A DNA stretch of 62,266 bases from Rheinheimera mesophila. GTDB lineage: Bacteria; Pseudomonadota; Gammaproteobacteria; Enterobacterales; Alteromonadaceae. Position 1 is the stretch's first letter; each line of letters opens with the position of its first letter. The stretch covers positions 1 to 62,266 of the forward strand of contig NZ_LAVS01000088.1 in assembly GCF_000986865.1 (NCBI RefSeq), in the 5' to 3' direction. Below, piece by piece: positions 37,302 through 46,067 of this stretch. The notes beneath the pieces were generated by a model. It made no database searches, was not told the DNA's origin, and was given only the letters and a program-made list of their open reading frames with translations. Position numbers and translations under genes: made by a program.

Positions 37302-38315
37302 TTAGCTATAACCATTCGGGTTATTTTTTTGCCAGTTCCAGCTATCGCGCACTATATCATCCAAAGTTTGCTCAGTTTGCCAACCCAACACTGCTTTTGC
37401 TTTGGATGGATCGGCAAAATAGCGGGCCACATCGCCCGGACGCCGGTCAACAAACTGATAAGGCACTGCCACCTGATTAATCTGAGCGAAACGAGTCACT
37501 ATATCCAGCACAGATAACCCCTCGCCGCTGCCTAAATTAAAGCAATCAAAACCTAAACCTTTGGAAAGGTGCTGTAAGGCCGCCACATGACCAGCCGCCA
37601 AATCTGTCACGTGAATATAATCTCTCACTCCTGTGCCATCTGCCGTAGGGTAATCCTTGCCAAAAATCTGGAGCTGCGCACGTTTACCTACAGCAACTTG
37701 CGTGATAAAAGGCATCAGATTGTTTGGAATACCATTCGGATCCTCTCCAATACAACCACTGGCATCAGCACCCACAGGGTTAAAATAGCGCAGCACAGCG
37801 ATATTCCAACTCTTATCAGACTGGTGCAAGTCACGCAGCACCCACTCCGTCATCAGCTTGGATTGACCATAAGGATTCATAGCTACAGTAGGAGTCGTCT
37901 CCGGCAGCGGGCTATTTTGCGCGTCGCCATACACTGTTGCAGATGAACTAAACACCAGATTTTTTACACCAAACTTCGCCATCACCTGACAAAGCTTAAT
38001 AGTGCCACCAACATTAGTTTCGTAATACCACAAAGGTTTTTGCGTCGATTCCCCCACAGCTTTGAGGCCAGCAAAATGCACGACAGCTTTAATCGGATAC
38101 TGTTCAAATACAGCGGCCAACGCATCAGCATCTAACACATCACCTTCAATTTGAATAACAGGCTTACCAGCTAACTGCTCTACCCGCTTTAACGACTCCA
38201 TACTGGAATTGCTGTAGTTATCAAAACTAATCACCTGCTCGCCAGCACGCAGTAATGCCAACGCCGTATGACTACCGATATAACCTGCGCCGCCGGTTAA
38301 TAAAACATAACTCAT
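37302..38315 (-). CDS. galE: UDP-glucose 4-epimerase
   Basis: A 337-residue SDR enzyme that interconverts UDP-Glc and UDP-Gal. GGAGYIGS (8-15) binds NAD; Ser124, Tyr149 and Lys153 (NPYGQSK) form the catalytic set, numbered as in E. coli. It is the last gene of the minus-strand rfbC-rfbD-galE group and supplies UDP-Gal for surface glycans. Confidence 0.97.
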   Translation of the reverse strand: MSYVLLTGGAGYIGSHTALALLRAGEQVISFDNYSNSSMESLKRVEQLAGKPVIQIEGDVLDADALAAVFEQYPIKAVVHFAGLKAVGESTQKPLWYYETNVGGTIKLCQVMAKFGVKNLVFSSSATVYGDAQNSPLPETTPTVAMNPYGQSKLMTEWVLRDLHQSDKSWNIAVLRYFNPVGADASGCIGEDPNGIPNNLMPFITQVAVGKRAQLQIFGKDYPTADGTGVRDYIHVTDLAAGHVAALQHLSKGLGFDCFNLGSGEGLSVLDIVTRFAQINQVAVPYQFVDRRPGDVARYFADPSKAKAVLGWQTEQTLDDIVRDSWNWQKNNPNGYS

Positions 38316-38324
38316 TCTAAATCC

Positions 38325-39209
38325 TTAATTAAACTGTGCAGGCGAGAATAAGCTTAAAGCCTTTGCTAACTGCAGTTGCCATGAAACTTGTCCGAGAGAT
38401 AACTTATCCCTTAATAAAGTGCTATCAAGAGCACTAAAAGCTGGCCTTGGCGTGGTATTGCTAAATAGAGCAGAACTTACTGCAAAAATTTCTGCCTTAT
38501 GACTAAGCAAGCCAAGCTCCAAAGCAAGACTCTGAATTTCAAGCGCGAACTCGTAGCGTGAGCAAAAGCCGGTATCAGCCCAATGATACAGCCCCTGTTT
38601 AATCTTTTGCTGAATGATAAGCAGCCAAATCACCTCAGCCAAACCATGAGCCCAACAGGGAGACCCTATTTGGTCTTGCACTACGTTCAATGGAGTTTTG
38701 CTTTGCAGCAGCCGCAGCATAGTTTTGACAAAGTTAGCGCCATAAAATGAATACAACCAACTGGTGCGGATAATCACGCTAGACTCTAGATACTCTTGTA
38801 ATAACCAAAGCTCCGCTGCACGTTTACTCTTACCATATTCATTTAAAGGTTGAACTCGATCAAGCTCCTTATAAGGAGTATTAGCTACACCATCAAATAC
38901 ATAATCGGTAGAGATATGCAGCAGCTTGCTTTGTGTTAAAACGCATAGCCGCTGCAGCTTCTGCAGCAAGTAAAAATTCCCCGCCATTGCCAATTCGGGA
39001 TTAATTTCAGCTTGGTCCACCTGATTATAAGCTACTGCATTAATCACCCAGACAGGCGAAAAACTAATAAAAAGTTGTTTGAGTTCGGTTTCAGCAAGAG
39101 TGCAAAAATCGGTGTAACTCAACACTTTCAATTCAACAGACGACGGCACGCTGGCTCTGAGTTCAGACGCCAGTTGGCCTGATTGCCCAAGCAATAACAC
39201 CTTCATCAT
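38325..39209 (-). CDS. rfbD: dTDP-4-dehydrorhamnose reductase
   Basis: A 294-residue NAD(P)H-dependent SDR that makes dTDP-L-rhamnose in the last step of the pathway. MKVLLLGQSGQLASEL is the dinucleotide-binding start, LLHISTDYVFDG and NEYGKSKRAAE carry the catalytic Thr/Tyr/Lys, and GSPCWAHGLAEVIW is a family block. The start is one of two adjacent ATGs (39209 or 39206). It follows rfbC by 5 bases, so the two are co-expressed. rfbA and rfbB are not in the window. Confidence 0.93.
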   Translation of the reverse strand: MMKVLLLGQSGQLASELRASVPSSVELKVLSYTDFCTLAETELKQLFISFSPVWVINAVAYNQVDQAEINPELAMAGNFYLLQKLQRLCVLTQSKLLHISTDYVFDGVANTPYKELDRVQPLNEYGKSKRAAELWLLQEYLESSVIIRTSWLYSFYGANFVKTMLRLLQSKTPLNVVQDQIGSPCWAHGLAEVIWLLIIQQKIKQGLYHWADTGFCSRYEFALEIQSLALELGLLSHKAEIFAVSSALFSNTTPRPAFSALDSTLLRDKLSLGQVSWQLQLAKALSLFSPAQFN

Positions 39210-39214
39210 TAAAT

Positions 39215-39775
39215 CTATTCTGACCCCATAGTTAAAAAGACTTCTGCATTGGCAAAACTCGTTGCGTTGGCATCTTTAGCGGAAAGTATCGGGGCGCGAT
39301 TCAAAGGCCATTGTATTGCCAATTGCGGATCATCCCAGCGAATAGCTCGTTCAGACGCAGGGTCATAATACTGATCAGTTTTGTAGATTACTTCAGCATA
39401 AGAACTTAAAGTCAAAAACCCATGAGCAAAACCTGCCGGGATAAAAAGCTGCTGCTTTTTCTCGCTACACAGCTCCATACCAAACCACTGACCAAAGCTG
39501 GGTGATTGACGGCGCAAATCTACCGCGACATCAAAAATTCGCCCTGCTACCACCCGGACCAATTTCGCCTGAGGTCTATCCAGTTGGTAATGCATTCCTC
39601 GAAGTACATGCTGAAAGGAGCCTGATTGGGATTCTTGCACAAACTCAGTTGCTCCCAGCACCTGTTGTAACTCTGAGTTACGGTTGACTTCAAAAAAATA
39701 ACCACGCGGGTCGGTATGAACTTGGGGTTGCCATAACAGTAAGCCAGGCAAGCTTAAACGAGTAAGTTGGCTCAT
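39215..39775 (-). CDS. rfbC: dTDP-4-dehydrorhamnose 3,5-epimerase
   Basis: A 186-residue cupin enzyme of dTDP-rhamnose synthesis. HTDPRGYFFEV, VLRGMHYQ (catalytic His), KLVRVVAGRIFDVAVDLR and GFAHGFLTLS are all present, with the catalytic Tyr in AEVIYKTDQYY. It begins the rfbC-rfbD-galE group, about 80 bases downstream of yjbH and past a hairpin. Confidence 0.96.
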   Translation of the reverse strand: MSQLTRLSLPGLLLWQPQVHTDPRGYFFEVNRNSELQQVLGATEFVQESQSGSFQHVLRGMHYQLDRPQAKLVRVVAGRIFDVAVDLRRQSPSFGQWFGMELCSEKKQQLFIPAGFAHGFLTLSSYAEVIYKTDQYYDPASERAIRWDDPQLAIQWPLNRAPILSAKDANATSFANAEVFLTMGSE

Positions 39776-39812
39776 TACGTGTCCACCATCAGTCTAATCA
39801 GAGCTATAAAGC

Positions 39813-39840
39813 ACAAGGCCACTGGTTAAAGTGGCCTTGT
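39813..39840 (-). terminator. Hairpin after yjbH
   Basis: A perfect 10-bp stem (ACAAGGCCAC / GTGGCCTTGT) with an 8-base loop lies 15 bases past the yjbH stop. The U tract on the minus strand is short (GCTTTATAG), so it may be only a partial terminator. Confidence 0.65.
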
Positions 39841-39855
39841 ATTGTCAATCAAAGC

Positions 39856-41946
39856 TTAGCGTATGAAAGGTGACCGATCTTCGGTTAACGCATTCAGGTT
39901 CACAGGCTTATTCAACATTTGGCCACCATCACGGGAAATGGGGATCCAAGGTATACGGCCTCGTCCGGTATCTGATTTAAATGAAAATAAATCAAATGGA
40001 ATAGACACATAAAAACCTTTTGTGAAACTACCTTCGCCATATTCAGCAGCAGACATATCCGTAATAGCGGCATAAGCGCCTACAATAACGCCACTGTCGA
40101 ATCGTTTAGCAAAGTCTATGGTTACTCCCTTGTCTTTTGCCAGATACTGACCAAAACTAGCTGTGATCAGAGTGTCATCCAACATGGCCGGTTTCCAGTA
40201 AAAACTTAGATGACCAGTCAGAGTTTTATAGTCAAAAAACGCTACTTCGCTGTCATAATCACGCTGACGCACATAATTCAGATCAAAACCTATAGCTAAA
40301 GATGAATCCAGTGGTTTATAGAGGATTTCTCCGCCAACACCGCCGTACATAGTTTCCAGATAACCAGCATAGGCCTGTCCGTACCAATCTTTGGTTAGTT
40401 GATCTTTCCAGTGACCGTAAAAGTTATCCATAGTGACATCACTTCGCGTGACATATTCACGAATAAAAGTACGAACCCGAGGTACACCAGTATTCTGATT
40501 ATCTACTTTAAAGTTGAATTCATCGAAGTTAGTTAACAGATTGATTTTCGCTGTGCTCTGCAAACTAAAATTCGGGTTAAACTGATAACTGCCAGAGGCG
40601 AACATCCCCCCCTGATACATATAAAAACGTTCCGGACTACCAAAAGTTTGGATCCAAAACAGCTCAGTGCCATATCCAAAACCTGAATCCTTACGTTTCA
40701 CGGCCCAGTTCTCATCCTGAATTTTAGGTTCAACACGCTGATAACTTTGTTCTATATCTGCATCAGGTGTTTCGTAACGTGCGGCACTGACAAACTTTTC
40801 AGCATCAATAACAGTTTCAACCAGAGCCAGGTCGGCAGAAATAATCACAACCCGGTAAGTTTTAATGCGCTGAGGTAAATGATTAGCCAATACTCTGCCA
40901 ATTCTGTCTATGGCAATATCTTCTTCTCTATAGGCTACCTGAGTGCCTTTGAGCAGAATCTCGTCGTCTTTCACTACGTAGTTATTCACCACAAAACCAG
41001 CGTTGTTGTATAAATCACGACGCAGTTGGTCTTTATCCAACGTATCCATTGATAAAATTTGCTGAGCCGGAATTTCCATTGGCGGTGGATCTATTTTCAC
41101 CTGACTAACCGTATTAAAGTCAATTTTGTAATTGACACCAAAACCAAATGTATTACCACGCTGGTAATTCAAATTCAGATCAAAAGACTCAGTAACACTG
41201 TACACAGCGGCTAGGTTGTAGTCAGAGTCTTGCTGCAACACTCCTGCTCTGTCTTGTTTATAATTATTGCCATCGTACTCCAGTTTTAACCGCAACGGAG
41301 CCCAAGGCGTTTGATACTCGACCCCCCCATATAAAGAGGCAGGCCCTTTAAAAAATCGTTGATAGTCAATCTTGCCACCCAAACCGTTAAAACCACCGGG
41401 TCTGTCACAGAAGCTGTCTTTTAGTTGACAAAACGGGTTATTGATATTGCCTTTGCTACCTAAATAACCAAAACCTAAGCCTAAATGAAAATCAAATGGT
41501 CCTATACGTTTACTGGCGGCGATAAACTCACTTTCAAAAAAACCGGTACCGCCAAAGTCACGAAAACCGACCGACAAATCAGGTAAAAACTCACTTTCCT
41601 GCCATAACCGAAATTTAGCATCAATACCTTTATCTTTCAGGGTTTGGTCGCCGCTGAACCCAGGGAACTGACTGTAAAGTTGGGTACGCACATCGGTGTA
41701 ACGTACAGTAGTCTCCATCCACGGGAATAACTGTAACGACGCAGACCAAAAACGGTATTCCTGGCTGTCCTGATAATTCAGACTAAAACTGCCAGCCTGG
41801 TTATGGCGAGCGGTAGGCATTTGGATTAAACCAACACCGCCCTGGGTCATTTGCGAATACGTTGCAGGCAAGGGCTGGTTGGTTTCAGCGACAACCGCAG
41901 GAGACAACAGGGTCGAGATTACAGTACTCAGATACAACTTTTTCAT
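39856..41946 (-). CDS. yjbH: YjbH-family outer-membrane exopolysaccharide protein
   Basis: A 696-residue exported protein with a signal peptide (MKKLYLSTVISTLLSPAVVA). The start of the mature part, YSQMTQGGVGLIQMPTARHNQAGSFSLNY, is the YjbH signature, and much of the sequence looks like amphipathic beta strands of a barrel. In E. coli the yjbEFGH operon is needed for an extracellular polysaccharide and is stress-induced; the molecular role is uncertain. Its start overlaps the yjbG stop by one base. It ends in PFIR, not a classic Phe C-terminus. Confidence 0.9.
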   Translation of the reverse strand: MKKLYLSTVISTLLSPAVVAETNQPLPATYSQMTQGGVGLIQMPTARHNQAGSFSLNYQDSQEYRFWSASLQLFPWMETTVRYTDVRTQLYSQFPGFSGDQTLKDKGIDAKFRLWQESEFLPDLSVGFRDFGGTGFFESEFIAASKRIGPFDFHLGLGFGYLGSKGNINNPFCQLKDSFCDRPGGFNGLGGKIDYQRFFKGPASLYGGVEYQTPWAPLRLKLEYDGNNYKQDRAGVLQQDSDYNLAAVYSVTESFDLNLNYQRGNTFGFGVNYKIDFNTVSQVKIDPPPMEIPAQQILSMDTLDKDQLRRDLYNNAGFVVNNYVVKDDEILLKGTQVAYREEDIAIDRIGRVLANHLPQRIKTYRVVIISADLALVETVIDAEKFVSAARYETPDADIEQSYQRVEPKIQDENWAVKRKDSGFGYGTELFWIQTFGSPERFYMYQGGMFASGSYQFNPNFSLQSTAKINLLTNFDEFNFKVDNQNTGVPRVRTFIREYVTRSDVTMDNFYGHWKDQLTKDWYGQAYAGYLETMYGGVGGEILYKPLDSSLAIGFDLNYVRQRDYDSEVAFFDYKTLTGHLSFYWKPAMLDDTLITASFGQYLAKDKGVTIDFAKRFDSGVIVGAYAAITDMSAAEYGEGSFTKGFYVSIPFDLFSFKSDTGRGRIPWIPISRDGGQMLNKPVNLNALTEDRSPFIR

Positions 41947-42701
41947 TATAAAACAACCCTGTGCTGCAATAACTCAACAATCTGCTGGTTTAAATTTTCG
42001 AACTCTGCCGGCAATAATCGCTGTTCAAAAGGTACAAACAATACTGCCCCAGCGGGCACGTCTTGCCGCTTTTTATTCCACAAACCTATCTGTGCCAATA
42101 ATGGCTTTTGCTGAGCTGGCAAGATGTAGATGAAGGATGAACTCGCGCCGCTATGAAATTGCAACAAATCTGCATAGTCCGCAGCTTCTGCCCCCTCTAA
42201 TAAAGGCAATTCTGAATTTTTTGCTAAACCGGTCACACTCACAGTCTCAGGCCTTGCTTGTACTTGTAAACTATAAAAGCCTGCCCATAATCTCGGATTT
42301 AATTGTGCTTTGGTTCTTACTCTCTCAGGGTCCAGTACCAATAGGAGTTGTTTAGCCAAGGTCCAGCTTTTTACTTGCACAGCCAAAGATTTAGCACTTT
42401 GAACAAACTCGGTATCATCATCCTCAGTGTATACAAGTTGTAACTGCTCAAGACGCTGCAACAGGGCTTGTCGTTGCTGTTCCAGTTCAGCCACAGCCTC
42501 ATCATCAGTTTTATACAAGCGGGCCGCTGGCCAATAGAGCTGAGCTTGACTATTGACTCTGGTTAACACCTCAGAGATCCGAGGTAACTGCATAAAGCCA
42601 TGGTATTGATCATTATGTTTAACCAAAACTGCGGGTCCGGCAGCATGACCAAAATTCAACAGGCTAAATACAGCCAGGGTAACTCCAAACAGCAACTTCA
42701 T
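41946..42701 (-). CDS. yjbG: YjbG/GfcC-family exopolysaccharide protein
   Basis: A 251-residue periplasmic protein with a signal peptide (MKLLFGVTLAVFSLLNFGHA). It belongs to the GfcC/YjbG group encoded with group 4 capsule and Yjb operons. RISEVLTRVNSQAQLYWPAARLY resembles the ubiquitin-like SLBB-type part of GfcC, and YILPAQQKPL... DVPAGAVLFVPF is a second such region. It overlaps yjbF by four bases (ATGA) and yjbH by one, so the three are translationally coupled. Confidence 0.88.
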   Translation of the reverse strand: MKLLFGVTLAVFSLLNFGHAAGPAVLVKHNDQYHGFMQLPRISEVLTRVNSQAQLYWPAARLYKTDDEAVAELEQQRQALLQRLEQLQLVYTEDDDTEFVQSAKSLAVQVKSWTLAKQLLLVLDPERVRTKAQLNPRLWAGFYSLQVQARPETVSVTGLAKNSELPLLEGAEAADYADLLQFHSGASSSFIYILPAQQKPLLAQIGLWNKKRQDVPAGAVLFVPFEQRLLPAEFENLNQQIVELLQHRVVL

Positions 42702-43384
42702 TGGCTGACTCCTGCTTTGGCTATGCCAGCCAAACGGGCGGCATTACTGATATGTACTAACTCAACCTCTGGCCAAAAAGGAGAAATCTGCTGTCGGCTT
42801 TTTAATAAAACGCCGCTGGTTAAATCAAACCAAAACAAATTAGTTGCAGTTTCACCGCTGGCAAAACTTACATGTTCAGTCACTTTTTTGGTATCGAACT
42901 GCTGTTCTAATAACTGGATTTTTTCTGTACTGGTTTCAACAATTTCATAGGTTACTTTATAACCAGTTTCTTGCTTTTGGAGCCAATCGGTATAACTTTG
43001 CCATTGTTGCCCCTGCTGAATTTTGCTCATAGGCTGTTTCAGTGGATCTTTTGCAGTATTAGTCACAAAGAGCAGATCATTGCTAAAACCTGCAGTTTTA
43101 ACTATGCGGCCTTGTTCCATCACTAAAAACGCCTTGTCTGCCGAGCGCCACTTGTCCTGGCCATGCTCTGTTTTATCTAACGCGAGCTGAGCTCTGGGTA
43201 AATCGCCCACAGTAACATATAAAGCGTCTTTGGTACGACGTGCCAACTGTTCATTGGTTAATGTCACTCCTTCGCCAGGATTTAATGCTACTTTCATGGC
43301 ATCAATAAAAGTACCCACAGTATTGGAGCAGCCAGCAAGGCTAATACAAGTTATCGTTAATACGGCAGCGGCTAATTTAGGCAT
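42698..43384 (-). CDS. yjbF: YjbF/GfcB-family lipoprotein
   Basis: A 228-residue lipoprotein: the ATG at 43384 gives MPKLAAAVLTITCISLAGC with the lipidated Cys19, a better fit than the longer frame starting 33 bases upstream. LYVTVGDLPRAQLALDKTE and the later WFDLTSGVLLKSRQQISPFWP fit the YjbF/GfcB family, thought to sit in the outer membrane. It follows yjbE after 74 bases that contain a terminator-like hairpin. Its stop overlaps the yjbG start. Confidence 0.9.
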   Translation of the reverse strand: MPKLAAAVLTITCISLAGCSNTVGTFIDAMKVALNPGEGVTLTNEQLARRTKDALYVTVGDLPRAQLALDKTEHGQDKWRSADKAFLVMEQGRIVKTAGFSNDLLFVTNTAKDPLKQPMSKIQQGQQWQSYTDWLQKQETGYKVTYEIVETSTEKIQLLEQQFDTKKVTEHVSFASGETATNLFWFDLTSGVLLKSRQQISPFWPEVELVHISNAARLAGIAKAGVSQ

Positions 43385-43414
43385 GGTATCCAATTTATAA
43401 ACATTAAAAGCGGA

Positions 43415-43441
43415 CAATAAAAAGCCGCCAGAAGGCGGCTT
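43415..43441 (-). terminator. Intercistronic terminator/attenuator between yjbE and yjbF
   Basis: On the minus strand AAGCCGCC-TTCT-GGCGGCTT (8-bp GC-rich stem, tetraloop) is followed by TTTTATTG. It lies 17 bases past the yjbE stop and about 30 bases before the yjbF start. It probably lets only part of the transcription continue into yjbFGH. Confidence 0.88.
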
Positions 43442-43458
43442 TATTTATTTGACTTAAC

Positions 43459-43776
43459 TTAGATAAAGTTTGGAGCGTAAGTAAAAGTCACTGGCGTTGT
43501 GGTAGAACCAGATACAAATACTGTAGTACCTACACAGAACTCACCAACCAGCGGATCATCACCAACACATTGTGCTTCTGGATCAGTTTCTAACTCACGA
43601 GCTTTATCTGATCTGGCATTAGAAATAACAGCAGCAAGAGCAGCAGCAGCAACAGCACCTGCGGCAACAGTAGTAGCTGTTACAGCACCAGTTGCAGAGC
43701 TTGACTCTTCTTCCTGAGCTGTTACAACGCCAGAAACGGCCAATAAAGCAGCCATTAACACACTTAATTTTTTCAT
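43459..43776 (-). CDS. yjbE: YjbE-like small secreted protein
   Basis: A 105-residue protein with a signal peptide (MKKLSVLMAALLAVSGVVTA). The mature part has an Ala/Thr/Val-rich stretch (TGAVTATTVAAGAVAAAALAAVI) as in YjbE/GfcA, followed by a short tail with two Cys residues (QCVGDDPLVGEFCVG) that may form a disulfide. The ATG at 43776 is preferred over an in-frame GTG just upstream; GGGA lies about 8 bases away. It is the first gene of the operon, and a terminator after it suggests it is made in excess over YjbFGH. Confidence 0.8.
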   Translation of the reverse strand: MKKLSVLMAALLAVSGVVTAQEEESSSATGAVTATTVAAGAVAAAALAAVISNARSDKARELETDPEAQCVGDDPLVGEFCVGTTVFVSGSTTTPVTFTYAPNFI

Positions 43777-43805
43777 CACATCATCCCTTTTAAAAAAGTC
43801 CCCTA

Positions 43806-43834
43806 AGAATAGAGGTTTTTCGTACAGCCGACAA
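43806..43834 (-). promoter_or_regulatory. Sigma-70 promoter of the yjbEFGH operon
   Basis: TTGTCG and TATTCT on the minus strand are separated by 17 bases. The expected start lies about 23 bases before the yjbE ATG. Both hexamers are close to consensus and the location is right. Confidence 0.6.
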
Positions 43835-43910
43835 GCACTTTTTTTGCCCGCCGTTTACAAGATTCCAACCTGAATAAAGCTGGAAAACTAAGCTGCCAAC
43901 AGCATTTAGC

Positions 43911-45827
43911 TTAATGCACCAGTTCTTTTTTCACTGTTGCGTTGCCAAGGCTACTGACAAATAACAAATCACAAATTTCGCTACTGGGCGCAAAACCAGT
44001 AGGAGCATCCAGTAAAATTTGTCTGAGCATTTGTTGGTCAAAACTCTGACAGGCCACATCAAGACTGTTCAGTAGCAGCATAGTCGCAGGCCAGGACAAA
44101 CATTGCTCCTGGGCAGCCCTTATTCTGCTGTGTTCTGTTTTTGTCTCGTTATTGCCAATCAAAAGCTCTTCGTAAAGTTTTTCACCTGGCCTTAAACCCG
44201 TGATCTGTATTTCGATATCGCCTCCAGGATTGGCTTTATCTTTTAATTTTAGCCCTGCAAGATGAATCATACGTTTCGCCAGGTCGTAAATCCGCACAGG
44301 CTCCCCCATGTCCAGCACAAACACTTCACCGCCTTTTGCCATAGCACCGGCTTGGATCACTAACTGTGACGCTTCAGGGATGGTCATAAAAAAGCGGGTA
44401 ATCTCTTTATGGGTTAATGTTACCGGGCCGCCTGCCTTAATTTGCTGCGCAAATAAAGGCACTACAGACCCAGACGACCCCAGCACATTACCAAAACGTA
44501 CCATACACATCCGGGTCGTATTTTGCCTGCTGGCTAAACCCTGCAAAACCAGCTCAGCCATCCGCTTACTAGCGCCCATCACGTTAGTGGGGCGAACCGC
44601 TTTATCTGTAGAAATCAGTACAAAATGTTCAACCTTAGCGGCTATAGCCGCTTCGGCGCAAGCCCAGGTACCAAACACATTGTTACGAACTCCTTCCACC
44701 ATATTGTATTCAACCAGAGGTACATGCTTATAGGCAGCGGCATGATAAACAGTATTGACCTGGAAATTGGTCATCACCTGCTCTAATAATTTTTGTTGCT
44801 GCACAGACCCAAGTACAGGTTTGATCACACAAGCATAACCAAACCTGCGTTTCACCGCGTTCAGTTCACGCTCTATTGAGTACAAAGCAAACTCCGACAC
44901 GTCAAACAGTATCAGCACGGCCGGTTTACACCGAACAATTTGCCTACACAACTCTGAACCAATAGAGCCACCAGCCCCGGTAACCATCACCACTTTATGC
45001 TTAATGTTGGCCTGAAGAAGATGCTGGTCCGGCTCTATAACTTCTCTACCCAGCAGGTCTTCAATTCGAATATCCTGTAAGTCATCTATTTTCATATGGC
45101 CAGCGACTAAATCAGCCATGCCAGGAATACTTTGCACCGGCACTGGCAATCTCGACAATAGTTCGAGCAGTTCACGTTTACGACCACGACCTGCGGATGG
45201 CATAGCCAGTAACACTCTGTCAATACGATAGCGTTCCACCGCCTTTTCCAACAGCTCAGAAGGCAACACAGTTAAACCACACACAGTAGTTTTTTGTAGC
45301 TCAGTGTTGTCATCCACAAAAACAACAGGTTTGTATTCATCACCACTTTGTAAAGCGTACAGTAACTGACGGCCTGAACAACCGGCACCGTAGATCAACA
45401 CTCTGCTCTTCGTTTTTTGTTTCTTAAGCTGCAAAGCACTGCGAAAGCCCCAGCGACTGCCGCCTATTAGCAGCACAGCTATTACGGCAAAACATAAGGT
45501 TAACCGTAAAATATCATCCAAAGGTAAAAACCAACACAAAACGGCCAGAGCGACAGTGCTTACCGTAACACCATTAATCACAGTAGCTACTGCTTGCGGG
45601 GCCATGTAACGTAAAATAGCGCGATATAAGCCAAGGAGGTAAAACACAACAAGACTAACTACAAGCCAGGTAATTAAACCCAGGCTATGCTCTGGTAACA
45701 CGGCAGATAGCGATAAAGTACCACTGAGCCAGCCGGCTAACCATAACGCAGTCAACAGAAAAATAGCATCAGATACAACAGATATGCCCCGCTTCATTGC
45801 CCGGGGTAGCGACATCATCCAAGTCAC
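43911..45827 (-). CDS. Long WbpM/PglF-type nucleotide-sugar 4,6-dehydratase (paralogue 1)
   Basis: A 638-residue membrane-anchored enzyme. Four N-terminal TM segments (about residues 15-125) precede a CoA-binding-like Rossmann domain (GAGCSGRQLL) and the C-terminal SDR domain (VTGAGGSIGSELCRQI, YHAAAYKHVPLVEYN, STDKAVRPTNVMGASKR). In the SDR active site Met replaces the usual Tyr of YxxxK, as in WbpM and other long dehydratases that make UDP-4-keto-6-deoxy-GlcNAc. That product feeds bacillosamine, QuiNAc or FucNAc synthesis. The next gene upstream is a close paralogue. Confidence 0.9.
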   Translation of the reverse strand: MTWMMSLPRAMKRGISVVSDAIFLLTALWLAGWLSGTLSLSAVLPEHSLGLITWLVVSLVVFYLLGLYRAILRYMAPQAVATVINGVTVSTVALAVLCWFLPLDDILRLTLCFAVIAVLLIGGSRWGFRSALQLKKQKTKSRVLIYGAGCSGRQLLYALQSGDEYKPVVFVDDNTELQKTTVCGLTVLPSELLEKAVERYRIDRVLLAMPSAGRGRKRELLELLSRLPVPVQSIPGMADLVAGHMKIDDLQDIRIEDLLGREVIEPDQHLLQANIKHKVVMVTGAGGSIGSELCRQIVRCKPAVLILFDVSEFALYSIERELNAVKRRFGYACVIKPVLGSVQQQKLLEQVMTNFQVNTVYHAAAYKHVPLVEYNMVEGVRNNVFGTWACAEAAIAAKVEHFVLISTDKAVRPTNVMGASKRMAELVLQGLASRQNTTRMCMVRFGNVLGSSGSVVPLFAQQIKAGGPVTLTHKEITRFFMTIPEASQLVIQAGAMAKGGEVFVLDMGEPVRIYDLAKRMIHLAGLKLKDKANPGGDIEIQITGLRPGEKLYEELLIGNNETKTEHSRIRAAQEQCLSWPATMLLLNSLDVACQSFDQQMLRQILLDAPTGFAPSSEICDLLFVSSLGNATVKKELVH

Positions 45828-46067
45828 ACCTTCACTCCCTCTTCATTCACAGAGTAATCAACTTTAATTGCTAGATGACTGGTTTTAAGAACATCAGCTT
45901 AGGACAGCCTTTGAGCGTCTACCAGTTTTAGCCTACTAAAAATGAACTTTCTATGAATAAAAATGTCCCTTGAGTTTCCTATTTACAGCATCATTACATT
46001 TTTTTCTAATCCGGCACAACAACCAAATAGTAATTAATAGTTATTTAGTTGATTATGATTTTTCCGC

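Noticed and set aside
45828-46067. Small gene between the two dehydratase paralogues
   Set aside because: AT-rich, no frame with a start, ribosome binding site and protein-like composition; taken as 5' region of the downstream gene.
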